A stretch of DNA of 64,000 nucleotides, from assembly GCF_003384725.1 (NCBI RefSeq), contig NZ_QNVV01000020.1:1-64000 (forward strand). The letters are read 5' to 3'. Shown piece after piece: positions 42,132 through 51,318 of the stretch; the first letter of the stretch is position 1; each line of letters opens with the position of its first letter. A program made the position numbers and the translations under genes. The notes beneath the pieces are model-generated. The model did not search any database and had not been told where the DNA came from. It saw only the letters and a list, made by a program, of their open reading frames with translations. The stretch is from Chryseobacterium pennipullorum (GTDB lineage Bacteria > Bacteroidota > Bacteroidia > Flavobacteriales > Weeksellaceae).

Positions 42132-42497
42132 ATGCTGGGCATCAAGCAGGAAGCATTGGCTCTTGACCTTGGGGACGACTGGAACCAGAAGAAAGTTTCT
42201 CTGCTGGAACAGAAAGAAATTATTGAAGACCCTTTACTGAAAAGAATTTCTGAAGTATTGAAAATTCCGGTGGAAGCGTTTCAGAATTTTGATGAGGAGC
42301 AGGCGGTGAATATTATTTCTAATACGTTTACAGCCAGCGATAATGCTATAGGTTTTATGTATAATCATTATCCTACATTTAATCCAATAGATAAAATTGT
42401 AGAATTGTATGATGAAAAGGTTGCTCTTTATGAGAGGATGCTGAAGGAGAAGGATGAGATGATGGTGAGGCTGGAGAGGTTGATTGAGAAGGGATAA
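42132..42497 (+). CDS. Truncated HTH (XRE-like) protein with coiled-coil tail
   Basis: 121 aa from the ATG at 42132. It starts inside a helix-turn-helix: MLGIKQEALALDLGDDWNQK, then KVSLLEQKEIIEDPLLKRIS, and ends with a coiled coil (ELYDEKVALYERMLKEKDEM). In relatives a preceding segment like GHNVKRFRE completes the first helix. Here that segment is present in frame just upstream (42108-42131: GHNVKRFRE) but no start codon precedes it before a stop, and a single inserted base near 42104 would link it to HKIDQ. So the N-terminus is probably decayed or starts at the internal ATG. It separates the nucleases from the type I locus. Confidence 0.6.
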   Translation: MLGIKQEALALDLGDDWNQKKVSLLEQKEIIEDPLLKRISEVLKIPVEAFQNFDEEQAVNIISNTFTASDNAIGFMYNHYPTFNPIDKIVELYDEKVALYERMLKEKDEMMVRLERLIEKG

Positions 42498-42510
42498 CTT
42501 AAGATATAGA

Positions 42511-42540
42511 AAAAGGTTCAGTAGATGCTGAACCTTTTTC
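42511..42540. terminator. Bidirectional terminator between the HTH gene and hsdR
   Basis: AAAAAGGTTCAG / CTGAACCTTTTT stem (12 bp) around a 6-nt loop, with A- and T-runs at the two ends. It lies 13 bp past the HTH stop and 3 bp past the hsdR stop. Confidence 0.9.
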
Positions 42541-42543
42541 TAT

Positions 42544-45408
42544 TTAGGCATTAACCCCATCAATGAAAACATCTACAAAATTTTGAACCTTTTGAATAAT
42601 TCTTCTCCCTATATTATTTCTTTCTGTAAGTTTTGGTTTTACTTCAAGAAGTTTTAAAGTATCACTAATTTTTGGTGTTTTGGAAGTGAAAAGAAAATCA
42701 TCAATGGCATATCTGAATCTATCTTTATTTAAAAATTCCTCATCAGCAATTTTGTCAAATGCCGAATTTTTTTCTTTGTTCCAAAATTTTTCAAATTCAT
42801 CATTCACATCATTCCCATCAGAAATATGAGGCAAATTCTCTTCTATAAATTTTTCTATTAATTTTTTTTTGCTTCTTAGTTTAGCATCTCCGGAAAGAAT
42901 ATCTCTGATTTCTTTTTTCTTTTGTTCTAATTTATCCCCTTTTAGATTTGAGTCTGCAAGATTAGCTAATAATGAAAGAATATAGCTTACATTTATTTCA
43001 TCACGATGGATTAATTCCAGTTCAAAATCAACGTCATCTAGAATACTTACTTTTCCTTCTCCACCTTCACGATGCCCTTTAATTTCAGTCCATAAATCAA
43101 GGTATTTGCTTTTATAATCATTAAACTCACTTTCATTCATTTCAAGTTTATCAAAGTTAAAATCAGCAAATGATTTTAAAATGTTTAGAATTCTCATTAC
43201 CTCACGGAAAGAAGTTATAAATTCAAATTTTTCCTGTTCCGTTTGATAACCATTCACACTGTCAATTTCTGGAGCAACTAGCTTCAATGTCTCTAAGGCA
43301 GAATTAAAAAGCTCAATGTAACTTTCGATGGGCTGAATAATAATTTCCTGGATAGCTTCTTTGTTTGAAAATAAGGTCACTGCATCATCTGTTGCAGATT
43401 TTAAATTACGGAAGCAGACTATATTTCCTTGCGATTTCTTATCACCTAAAAGCCTATTGGTTCGGGAAAATGCCTGGATTAAGCCATGATATTTTAAATT
43501 CTTATCGACAAATAAAGTATTTAGTTGAGGGCTATCGAATCCCGTTAAGAACATATTAACGACAATAATTAAATCAACCTCTTTGCTACGAACTCTTTTG
43601 GCGATATCATTATAATAATTGTAAAAAGTTTGGGAGTCTTTTGTAGAAAAATTTGTATCAAACATTTCATTATAATGACCAATATATCTTTCCAATATGT
43701 TTCTGCTATGAGAATCTCCATATTGAGCCTGAGGCTCTGCAACCATTGCAAAATCAGGTTCTTCATAGATTCCATTTGCATCTTTGGATTCTTCATTAGT
43801 TCCATAGCTGAAAATTGTTGCAATTTTCAATTGATGTTTACCTTCTTCTTTTTTCTTTTGGAAAAGGTCATAATACTTTTGTAAAACATCAATACTACTT
43901 ACACAAAACATAGCATTGAAAGTACTGCTATGTGTTTTTCTTCCGTATTCTGCAATGAGATAATCTGCAATTTTTTCAAGCCGTCTCGGGCTTTCAAGAA
44001 GCTCCTGAGTATCTATTGCTTCAACATCAGTATCAATGTAAGTGTTACTCCCTTCTTTTTCCTTATATCTACCAACATATTCTACAGAAAACTTTAAAAC
44101 ATTATCATCCCGAATTGCATCTGTAATTACATATTTATGCAGACAATCTTCGAATAGTCTATTAGTGGTTGCCGGAGCTCCGTCTATTTTCCCAATTGAA
44201 TTAACTTCAGAAATCGGAGTTCCTGTAAACCCAATCATTTGAGAATTCTTAAAGTACTTTTTGATATTCTGATGCGTATCTCCAAACTGACTTCTGTGGC
44301 ACTCATCAAAAATAAAAACAACTTTTTTGTCTTTTAGTTTTTCAATTTTTTTACCATGTTTTTCTTTGGTAATAGCAGTATTGAGTTTTTGTAAAGTTGT
44401 AACAATGAGTTTGGTGTTGTCAGAAAGTTGTTTCACTAAATGAGCCGTATTTTCAGTAGCATCAACGCTTCCTTTTTCAAAAGCATCAAATTCTTTTTGT
44501 GTCTGATAATCCAGATCTTTTCTGTCCACTACAAATACTACTTTTTCCACTTTCGGAATTTCTTTCAGAATCTGACTAGCTTTAAAAGAAGTTAATGTTT
44601 TTCCTGAACCTGTAGTATGCCAAATAAAACCATTCTTGTCCGTATTTCTTACTCGGTCAACAATTTTTTCCACTGCATAATATTGGTAAGGCCTTAGAAC
44701 CATTAGTATCTTGTTGGTTTCATTTAAAACAATATACTTGGTAATCATTTTAGCAATGTGACAAGGCTCTAAAAATGCTGGTGCAAAATGATCCAGCTGT
44801 GTTATATTGTTGTTTTGATCATCTGACCAATAAAAGGTTTGTTTAAAAGTCTGTTTAGCATTATTAGAATAATATTTTGTGTTAACTCCATTACTGATAA
44901 TGAATAGCTGAACATAATTAAACAGTCCGTTTCCAGAATTAAATGATTGATGATGATAACGGTTGATTTGATTAAAAGCTTCTTTTAATTCAAGACCACG
45001 CCGTTTTAATTCAACCTGAACCAAAGGAAGCCCGTTAATTAGAATTGTTACATCATATCTATTCTTATAATTTCCTTCCTGGGCAATTTGATTGGTTACC
45101 TGAAACTGATTCTGGCACCAGTGGTCCTGACTGATAAACTCAATCCATTCTGAACTTCCGTCATCCTTTGTAAAGTGAAATTTATCCCGAAGAATTTTTG
45201 CTTTCTCGAAAACATTTCCTTTAGAAAGATGATTTAGTATTTTTTCAAACTCTTTATCAGAAAATGTCTTTTTATTATGAATTTCGAGTTGAGTTTTTAG
45301 ATTTTTAATTAGATCAACCTCATTGCAGATTTTGACTTTTTTGTGACCCAGTTGCTGTAGTTGTTCAACTAATTTTTGTTCTAAAATATATTCTGGCTGA
45401 CTTGACAT
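42544..45408 (-). CDS. hsdR: Type I restriction endonuclease R subunit
   Basis: 954 aa. It begins with the PD-(D/E)XK endonuclease domain (NRYDVTILINGLPLVQVELK, about 120-140) and continues with the SF2 translocase motor: Walker A HTTGSGKTLTSF, DEAD-type motif FIFDECHRSQFG, motif III GFTGTPISE and motif VI AFSRTNRL-like NTFQAFSRTNR region. The C-terminal part (about 770-954) is helical. HsdR cuts unmodified DNA at a distance after ATP-driven translocation in complex with HsdM and HsdS. The gene is last in the minus-strand order M, S, recombinase, R. It has no operon overlap with the recombinase (102 bp gap with a REP-like palindrome). Confidence 0.95.
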   Translation of the reverse strand: MSSQPEYILEQKLVEQLQQLGHKKVKICNEVDLIKNLKTQLEIHNKKTFSDKEFEKILNHLSKGNVFEKAKILRDKFHFTKDDGSSEWIEFISQDHWCQNQFQVTNQIAQEGNYKNRYDVTILINGLPLVQVELKRRGLELKEAFNQINRYHHQSFNSGNGLFNYVQLFIISNGVNTKYYSNNAKQTFKQTFYWSDDQNNNITQLDHFAPAFLEPCHIAKMITKYIVLNETNKILMVLRPYQYYAVEKIVDRVRNTDKNGFIWHTTGSGKTLTSFKASQILKEIPKVEKVVFVVDRKDLDYQTQKEFDAFEKGSVDATENTAHLVKQLSDNTKLIVTTLQKLNTAITKEKHGKKIEKLKDKKVVFIFDECHRSQFGDTHQNIKKYFKNSQMIGFTGTPISEVNSIGKIDGAPATTNRLFEDCLHKYVITDAIRDDNVLKFSVEYVGRYKEKEGSNTYIDTDVEAIDTQELLESPRRLEKIADYLIAEYGRKTHSSTFNAMFCVSSIDVLQKYYDLFQKKKEEGKHQLKIATIFSYGTNEESKDANGIYEEPDFAMVAEPQAQYGDSHSRNILERYIGHYNEMFDTNFSTKDSQTFYNYYNDIAKRVRSKEVDLIIVVNMFLTGFDSPQLNTLFVDKNLKYHGLIQAFSRTNRLLGDKKSQGNIVCFRNLKSATDDAVTLFSNKEAIQEIIIQPIESYIELFNSALETLKLVAPEIDSVNGYQTEQEKFEFITSFREVMRILNILKSFADFNFDKLEMNESEFNDYKSKYLDLWTEIKGHREGGEGKVSILDDVDFELELIHRDEINVSYILSLLANLADSNLKGDKLEQKKKEIRDILSGDAKLRSKKKLIEKFIEENLPHISDGNDVNDEFEKFWNKEKNSAFDKIADEEFLNKDRFRYAIDDFLFTSKTPKISDTLKLLEVKPKLTERNNIGRRIIQKVQNFVDVFIDGVNA

Positions 45409-45431
45409 TTTGGGGTTATGAGTTTAGTTAA

Positions 45432-45463
45432 AGCCTTGTCAGAGCTTTAAACTCTGACAAGGC
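45432..45463. repeat. Palindromic repeat (REP-like), copy A
   Basis: AGCCTTGTCAGAG / CTCTGACAAGGCT around CTTTAAA. It shares AGCCTTGTCA...TGACAAGGCT with copy B at 47766-47797 and differs only in the inner base pairs, so the two look like members of one repeat family. Confidence 0.7.
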
Positions 45464-45510
45464 TGTTAATAGTTTTCCCAAATGTAAGAAATATTGTATG
45501 ATAATTGAAA

Positions 45511-46437
45511 TTATTTAAGTGCTTTAAACATCTGATCAATTGCTTTTTTCTTCTGTTCCAGATTAGGATGAACATACAGATTCAATGTAGTACTGATATT
45601 AGAATGCCCCAACAAAACACTTACTGTTTTATAATCACACTTACTTTCAATACACCTTGTTGCGAAACTATGTCGTAATCCGTGAAATTTAATATCAGGA
45701 ATTTCCAAATATCGCATCAGATTTTTATAGTAGCTTCGGTAGGTTCTTGGCTCTGTAGGTTTAGAATCATTAGTTAAAACATAAAATGCAGGATTAACAA
45801 TTTTTTTAAAAGGTTTTAGCATTCTCAAAAGATCTCTGGTGATTGGAATTTCACGAATTGAGTTTTTTGTTTTTGGGGTATCAATAAGAAGTTCAGTCCT
45901 ACGTTCTCCTTCTTCAATGACATAAATCCTTTGGATGGTTTTACGGATATTAATAATCCCATTGTCTGTATCAATATCTTGCCAGGTAAGTGCACATATT
46001 TCACCAATTCGCATTCCAGAACAAAGACAGATGTAAACACCTAAATTTCTAAAAGTAAAATGCTCCTGAATATAACTCATTACTTTTTTCTGATGTGTTC
46101 TGCTCAATACCTCTATTGTATGCGTTTCCCGAACCGTAGGGTATTGTACATCAAAATTGATGAATTCAATCCATTTATTCTTTGCTCCAAATTTCAATAC
46201 CATTTTCAGTACAATGAGAATGTCTTTAATACTTTTCTGGCTTAGTCCCTGTTCCAGTTTTTGAAACACAAACTTTTGTACATCTTCATCTTCAATTTCA
46301 AAATAGTCTTTAAATACAGGGAGTAGATGATTTTCCAGCAACAATACATAAGCCGAAAAGGTTGATTTTTTTACGTACAGCTTTTTATCATTCTTCCAAA
46401 GTTCAGCGATTTCTGCTAATGTTTTCTTTCTTGTCAT
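45511..46437 (-). CDS. Tyrosine recombinase associated with hsdS inversion
   Basis: 308 aa, a tyrosine site-specific recombinase. The N-terminal SAM-like domain (about 1-105) precedes the catalytic domain with Arg in CSGMRIGEICALTWQDID, the H-x-x-R box in HGLRHSFATRC, a second His in LLGHSNISTTLNLYVHP and the nucleophile Tyr in the same motif. It lies between hsdR and an inverted silent hsdS. Recombinases in this position switch hsdS segments in many Bacteroidota and Firmicutes, so it is likely to act on the inverted repeats described in this locus. An alternative is a mobile-element integrase. Confidence 0.9.
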   Translation of the reverse strand: MTRKKTLAEIAELWKNDKKLYVKKSTFSAYVLLLENHLLPVFKDYFEIEDEDVQKFVFQKLEQGLSQKSIKDILIVLKMVLKFGAKNKWIEFINFDVQYPTVRETHTIEVLSRTHQKKVMSYIQEHFTFRNLGVYICLCSGMRIGEICALTWQDIDTDNGIINIRKTIQRIYVIEEGERRTELLIDTPKTKNSIREIPITRDLLRMLKPFKKIVNPAFYVLTNDSKPTEPRTYRSYYKNLMRYLEIPDIKFHGLRHSFATRCIESKCDYKTVSVLLGHSNISTTLNLYVHPNLEQKKKAIDQMFKALK

Positions 46438-46530
46438 AAATTTTTTGATTTTTAAATTAAACTGAAAGTTAACATTAAGGATAAAATTACTTTGTAACTT
46501 AGGATTTAAAATTTCAAATCTTTTACATAA

Positions 46531-47745
46531 AGGAACTTTTATTTTCCTAATTTACGATTTCCGGGGTTTGAAGGAGAGTGGGAAGAGGAAGTTTTGAGTA
46601 ATTTGGGAACTTTCTCAGGAGGAGGAACTCCTAGTTCATCTAACGAGAAGTTTTGGAATGGAAACATTCCTTGGATATCTTCTTCTAATTTAGAAGAAGA
46701 TAATATACTTAAAATAAATGTTAGTAGATTTATTACTCAGGATGCAATTGAAAAGTCGTCTACAAAGTTATGTAAAGCACCTTCCGTATTAATTGTCTCT
46801 AGAGTTGGAGTTGGAAAAGTAGCTTTGTCGTTAAATGATGTATGTACAAGTCAGGATTTTACAAATATATCTGAACTTAAATGTAATCAACTTTATTTAG
46901 CTTTTCAGCTTTCTAAAGTGATGAAAAAAGCAGCTAATGAAGTGCAAGGAACTTCTATTAAAGGAATTTCATCTTCAGAAATAAAATCAAAGAAAATATG
47001 TCTTCCTCCTATAATTGAACAAGAAAAAATTTCTTCATTCTTTGAAAGGATTGAAGAAAGAATCCAAACCCAAAAGAAAATAATTGAGGGTTTATCATTA
47101 CAAAAGATTTCGATAGTTAAAAAGCTATTTGAAAATAAGATTAAGTTTAAAACTGATAATGAAACGCAGAATTGGGAACGAAAAAAATTAGCTGAAATAT
47201 CAGAAGAACATTTACATAAAAACCCTGATAATAAATATAACGAAGTATTTTCTGTAGCAAAACATAAAGGAGTTATTAATCAGATTGAACATTTGGGACG
47301 TGCCTTTTCAGCAAAAGAGATTTTACATTACAAATTAGTTTATCCAGGTGATTTAGTTTACACTAAAAGTCCTACTTCTGATTTTCCTCTTGGAATTATT
47401 AAGCAAAATCGAACAGGAAGAATAGGTGTAGTTTCTCCTTTATATTGTGTTTTTACTCCTAAAACTTATGCTTTAGGATATCTACTTCACGAATATTTTA
47501 ATTCATCAGTAAATACTTTTAATTATTTAAATCCATTGGTTCAAAAAGGAGCAAAAAATACAATGAATATTAACAACGAAACTTTTTTGAACGGTACAAG
47601 TATTTTATTACCGATGAATGAAGAAGAGCAAAAAAAGATTTATAAATTTTTGTTATCTCTTGATGAAAAAATAAATTTAGAAAACGAGTTACTAACCCAA
47701 TACGAAAATCAAAAAAAGTATTTATTGCAAAATCTTTTTGTTTAA
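46531..47745 (+). CDS. Silent inverted hsdS cassette (no start of its own)
   Basis: The frame is open from 46531 and encodes a two-domain type I specificity protein, but in-frame no ATG precedes the first target recognition domain: it starts RNFYFPNLRFPGFEGEWEEE. A TTG at 46594 is the first possible start and would lose this part. The reading LRFPGF also occurs near the N-terminus of the active HsdS. A central linker SFFERIEERIQTQKKIIEGL is shared with the active gene and is encoded by an identical 39-bp stretch (47056-47094). The C-terminus ends KKYLLQNLFV like the active one (KKFLLSNLFV). It is oriented opposite to the active gene and probably serves as a donor for recombination. Confidence 0.75.
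   Translation, partial: RNFYFPNLRFPGFEGEWEEEVLSNLGTFSGGGTPSSSNEKFWNGNIPWISSSNLEEDNILKINVSRFITQDAIEKSSTKLCKAPSVLIVSRVGVGKVALSLNDVCTSQDFTNISELKCNQLYLAFQLSKVMKKAANEVQGTSIKGISSSEIKSKKICLPPIIEQEKISSFFERIEERIQTQKKIIEGLSLQKISIVKKLFENKIKFKTDNETQNWERKKLAEISEEHLHKNPDNKYNEVFSVAKHKGVINQIEHLGRAFSAKEILHYKLVYPGDLVYTKSPTSDFPLGIIKQNRTGRIGVVSPLYCVFTPKTYALGYLLHEYFNSSVNTFNYLNPLVQKGAKNTMNINNETFLNGTSILLPMNEEEQKKIYKFLLSLDEKINLENELLTQYENQKKYLLQNLFV
47056..47094 (+). repeat. 39-bp inverted repeat, copy in the silent hsdS
   Basis: Identical, in inverted orientation, to 48401-48439 in the active hsdS. It encodes ERIQTQKKIIEGL in the central linker of both proteins, a natural crossover site for exchanging the second target recognition domain. 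Confidence 0.85.
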
Positions 47746-47765
47746 AAGACTAGCTTTTCAATCCA

Positions 47766-47797
47766 GCCTTGTCAAGGCTTTAAACCTTGACAAGGCT
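47766..47797. repeat. Palindromic repeat (REP-like), copy B
   Basis: AGCCTTGTCAAGG / CCTTGACAAGGCT around CTTTAAA, between the tails of the two convergent hsdS genes. It could also terminate both. It is related to copy A at 45432-45463. Confidence 0.75.
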
Positions 47798-47803
47798 ATC
47801 TCC

Positions 47804-49024
47804 TTAAACAAACAAATTAGACAAAAGAAACTTTTTCTGAAGTTCTAATTTCTCTAAAATTTGTTTTTCTATTTCTATTTTTTCTTGAATAGAAGATAAA
47901 AAATTGGCAATTTTGGTTTGTTCTTCAATATCCTGTGAAACTAATAATTGTAGATTTTTTAAATCTTTTTGTTGAATATTTGGTAGTCCTGAACCCACTC
48001 TTAAATTCATTATCTCTCGTTCATAAAACTTAAGCAAATAGAAGAAAAAATCTGTAGATATATCTTTTTTTAAGATAATTTTATAACAATGACCACCTAA
48101 CCAAAACTTAGATTTCATAAAGCTTACAAAACCACAGGAGTTCCCTCCTTCACTTATTGTAATTGTATTTTCATTAGAATTAAACTTATCAGTATATCCT
48201 GAAAAACTCATTCCACCATTTAAACAGGGATAATTACCAGTCTCTGTCAAATCCTCTTTATTTAATTGTTCTCCTTTTTTTATGTCACAAATCTCATCTA
48301 ATTTTATTGTTTTCCAATCAGAAAAATAATTTCCTTGTTTGTTTTTAAATCTTAGTTTTTGATAAAATACTCTTTCAAGATTCCCTTTCATTAAGGCTTG
48401 TAAACCCTCAATTATTTTCTTTTGGGTTTGGATTCTTTCATCTATAATTGATAAAAATGAAGCAATTTTATCTTGTTCAAAAAGATTTGGAAAATATAAA
48501 TTTACTGAACTAAGTATTTCTTGGCCAACATTAAACCTTGTACTTCCTCCAGATTTAGAAGTTATATTTTCTCTCGCTGAATTGGTTTTGAGAAGCTTAT
48601 TAAAAAAAATAGGATTATAATCTCCAATTTTTCTTCCTCTAATTACAAAACCTCCAAATGTTGCATTCTTATTTTTATCTAAATAGACATTAGCTGTTCC
48701 AACTTCTTCTCTAGTTTCCGAACTCCTTTGAAAAAGTACATCTCCATAACTTACTAAAAATTTCTCTATGGTTTTCTCATCTACATTTACTTTGCCAACT
48801 ATATTTTCGTACGTAATAAAGTCATTAGATAAAATATCTAATACATTAATAAACTTAATACCAGAACCGTATTGCTCTTTAGAAGCGTTAATACCATTTT
48901 TAAATTCCAATAATTCTCCCAACTTTTTTAGCTCCCAACTCTCCTTAAATCCCGGAAATCTCAGTTTTGGTAACTTAGTAGGAAAATTCTTCACACTTTT
49001 ATTTTCTTTTGTCATCTCAGTCAT
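47804..49024 (-). CDS. hsdS: Type I restriction-modification specificity subunit (active)
   Basis: 406 aa with two target recognition domains (about 25-195 and 225-395), each followed by a helical spacer. Conserved stretches are KLPKLRFPGFKESWELKKLG (about 18-37), SFLSIIDERIQTQKKIIEGL (about 190-209) and the C-terminal KLELQKKFLLSNLFV. HsdS reads the bipartite target and holds two HsdM subunits. It is 46 bp after hsdM on the same strand and is the copy that is in place for expression. The 39-bp repeat at 48401-48439 and the homologous 5' segment near 48931-48964 are also present, inverted, in the silent gene. Confidence 0.93.
   Translation of the reverse strand: MTEMTKENKSVKNFPTKLPKLRFPGFKESWELKKLGELLEFKNGINASKEQYGSGIKFINVLDILSNDFITYENIVGKVNVDEKTIEKFLVSYGDVLFQRSSETREEVGTANVYLDKNKNATFGGFVIRGRKIGDYNPIFFNKLLKTNSARENITSKSGGSTRFNVGQEILSSVNLYFPNLFEQDKIASFLSIIDERIQTQKKIIEGLQALMKGNLERVFYQKLRFKNKQGNYFSDWKTIKLDEICDIKKGEQLNKEDLTETGNYPCLNGGMSFSGYTDKFNSNENTITISEGGNSCGFVSFMKSKFWLGGHCYKIILKKDISTDFFFYLLKFYEREIMNLRVGSGLPNIQQKDLKNLQLLVSQDIEEQTKIANFLSSIQEKIEIEKQILEKLELQKKFLLSNLFV
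48401..48439 (-). repeat. 39-bp inverted repeat, copy in the active hsdS
   Basis: Same 39 bp as 47056-47094 on the opposite strand. Inversion between the two would exchange the second target recognition domains of the active and silent genes. Confidence 0.85.
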
Positions 49025-49070
49025 CTATTGTTATAGCTATAAACATTAAGGATTTAATAAAAAATAAAAA

Positions 49071-50639
49071 TTAGCTTACTAAGCCTAATTCTTTTAAATA
49101 GACTTCAATTTCGGTATCCAATTGAGAACGTTTTGCTTCAAGCTGTTTAATTTCAGTCATTACCGCTTGAATATCAATTTCCTCTTCTTCCTCGAAAGTA
49201 TCAACATAGCGAGGAATATTCAAGTTGTAATCATTATCAGCAACTTCTTGTAAGGTAGCTTTATGACTGAATTTTTCAATTACTGTACGATTTTGATAGG
49301 TGTGAACAATTTTGTCAATATGTTCATTGAGGAGTACATTTTGATTTTTCTGTTTTTCAAATTCTTTACTGGCATCCATAAACAGAATATCTTCGTCAGC
49401 TTCACGACATTTCTTAAAGATTAAAATACAAGTTGGAATACTTGTGCCAAAGAAAATATTGGCAGGTAGGCCAATAACAGCATCTAAATAATTTTTTTCT
49501 TTAATCAGATATTTTCGGATAACTAATTCTGCTGCTCCTCGGAACAGAACTCCATGAGGCATAACAACTGCCATAATTCCATTCTCATCCAAATGATGAA
49601 TCATATGTTGTATAAAAGCAAAGTCTGCTTTTGAAGATGGTGCTAGTTTTCCGTATTGTGAAAATCTTTCATCTAAAAGATGAAGTTCATTCGCACTCCA
49701 TTTTGCAGAAAAAGGAGGGTTAGCAACAATAGCATCAAAGGTTTTGTCAAGATGTTGAGGCTTTTCTAATGTGTCTTCCTGTCTGATATCAAAGTTGCTA
49801 TAATTAACACCATGCAGAATCATATTCATTCTTGCAAGGTTGTAAGTAGTACGGTTCATTTCCTGACCATAAAAGTCACTTACTTTTGCCTCACGAGCAA
49901 CACGTAAAAGTAAGGATCCACTACCACAGGTAGGATCGTAAACAGATTTTAATTGTGATTTTCTACTGGTAACTATTCTTGCAAGAATAGTAGAAACTTG
50001 TTGCGGGGTATAGAACTCACCAGCTTTTTTTCCAGCACCGCTGGCAAACTGTGCAATTAAATATTCATAGGCATCTCCCAGAACATCTGCATTAGTATCA
50101 GATAAATTGAAATCAATATCATCAAGATGATATAAGACTTTTGAAATCAATGTGTTCTTTTCGTCTTCTGTTCTCCCTAATTTTGCTGAAGTAAGATCTA
50201 AATCATCAAACAATCCTTCAAAGTCATCTTCACTATTAGTTCCCAGAGTAGATTGCTCAATATTATTAAGGATTTTTGAAAGTTCAGCTAAGATGAAATT
50301 AGATTTTCCTTCCTGCTTCTGATGTCCTTTTTTAGCAATATTACTAAAAAGTTCAGAAGGTTTTAGAAAATAACCTAAATCCTCAACAACTTCTTCATAA
50401 ATAGCTTCAACAATTTCTTTTCCAGATTCAGAGTTTTCATCAACATCATTATAATCAATATCTTCTCCAGAGTCTAATAAGATTTTGCTTGCTGTAAAAT
50501 GAATTTTCTCAGAAAGATACTTATAAAAAATAAATCCTAAAATATAATCTCTGAATTCATCAGCATCCATTTTACCACGTAAAGTATTAGCTATATTCCA
50601 AAGTTGCTGCTGCAACTGACGTTTCTGTTCTTCTGACAT
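49071..50639 (-). CDS. hsdM: Type I restriction-modification N6-adenine methyltransferase
   Basis: 522 aa. An N-terminal HsdM_N helical domain (about 1-150; GKMDADEFRDYILGFIFYKY) is followed by the N6_Mtase domain with SAM-binding motif SVYDPTCGSGSLLLR and catalytic motif DAIVANPPFSAKW (NPPF). The helical C-terminus (about 460-522) interacts with HsdS in the family. It methylates adenines in the target read by HsdS and is also required for cleavage by HsdR. It is the first gene of the locus; the upstream 130 bp must hold the promoter, but no exact TAnnTTTG was seen. Confidence 0.95.
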   Translation of the reverse strand: MSEEQKRQLQQQLWNIANTLRGKMDADEFRDYILGFIFYKYLSEKIHFTASKILLDSGEDIDYNDVDENSESGKEIVEAIYEEVVEDLGYFLKPSELFSNIAKKGHQKQEGKSNFILAELSKILNNIEQSTLGTNSEDDFEGLFDDLDLTSAKLGRTEDEKNTLISKVLYHLDDIDFNLSDTNADVLGDAYEYLIAQFASGAGKKAGEFYTPQQVSTILARIVTSRKSQLKSVYDPTCGSGSLLLRVAREAKVSDFYGQEMNRTTYNLARMNMILHGVNYSNFDIRQEDTLEKPQHLDKTFDAIVANPPFSAKWSANELHLLDERFSQYGKLAPSSKADFAFIQHMIHHLDENGIMAVVMPHGVLFRGAAELVIRKYLIKEKNYLDAVIGLPANIFFGTSIPTCILIFKKCREADEDILFMDASKEFEKQKNQNVLLNEHIDKIVHTYQNRTVIEKFSHKATLQEVADNDYNLNIPRYVDTFEEEEEIDIQAVMTEIKQLEAKRSQLDTEIEVYLKELGLVS

Positions 50640-50769
50640 TTTATCCTTAATTTAAAAATTTAAAGATATTTTATTTTAGATTAAAAAGAAAGGATAGAAC
50701 TGAAAATTTTATATAATATTGATGTCTTAACTGTAACGTATTGTAGTATAAATGAATGGTTGTTACGTT

Positions 50770-51318
50770 TTAATATTCTTCTGCTATGACTATCTGATTC
50801 CTCCTACACATCCACCTCCTCAACCTCCACACCGGCAAATACACAAACACCACAGACAATATTCCTGCCAATATCCCCACAACAACAGCCATCGCTGTAG
50901 CATCTAGCCTATAATCCTTAGAAAAATTATACTGTCCTACAAAAAGCATAGCTAACACCAAAGAACAGGTAATAACCCCATGCAGAATACTCAGCTTGGT
51001 CATCAATTTTTTAATATTCAACTGTTCATCTACGGTAAACTCAATGGCTCCTTGTTCAGCGGCATCTGTTACCCTTTTGATGATGTCTATGGTGAGGACA
51101 ACGGGGAGAAATAGAGCCATAGGTAAGGTAAGGCGGGCGAGGTTTTGTTCACCGGAGAAAAAATGGGTGTAGCCTAATTCTTTGAAGCTGGCATAGGCAA
51201 TGATGAAATTGAAAAATACATTCGGAAGGACATAGTAAATCGTACGCTTTATGAGAAAGCGTTTAAGGGTAGTTTTTTTGAGCTTTTTAGGCGGCTTCGG
51301 CTTAAATTTCAATTTCAT
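50770..51318 (-). CDS. Membrane protein, last gene of the polyketide/glycolipid operon
   Basis: 182 aa. It opens with a very basic stretch (MKLKFKPKPPKKLKKTTLKR) and has about four transmembrane helices (for example YYVLPNVFFNFIIAYASF, LPMALFLPVVLTIDIIK, VITCSLVLAMLFVGQ, AVVVGILAGILSVVFVYLPV). No family was recognised. Its start overlaps the upstream acyltransferase gene by 4 bp, so it belongs to the operon. It could help move or anchor the lipid product, but nothing in the sequence proves this. A possible weak hairpin near 50735-50770 is not a convincing terminator. Confidence 0.7.
   Translation of the reverse strand: MKLKFKPKPPKKLKKTTLKRFLIKRTIYYVLPNVFFNFIIAYASFKELGYTHFFSGEQNLARLTLPMALFLPVVLTIDIIKRVTDAAEQGAIEFTVDEQLNIKKLMTKLSILHGVITCSLVLAMLFVGQYNFSKDYRLDATAMAVVVGILAGILSVVFVYLPVWRLRRWMCRRNQIVIAEEY

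Noticed and set aside
45511..46437. Tyrosine recombinase as evidence for a prophage or integrative element
   Set aside because: There are no att sites, structural phage genes or tRNA target nearby; its position between hsdS and hsdR fits a shufflon recombinase better.
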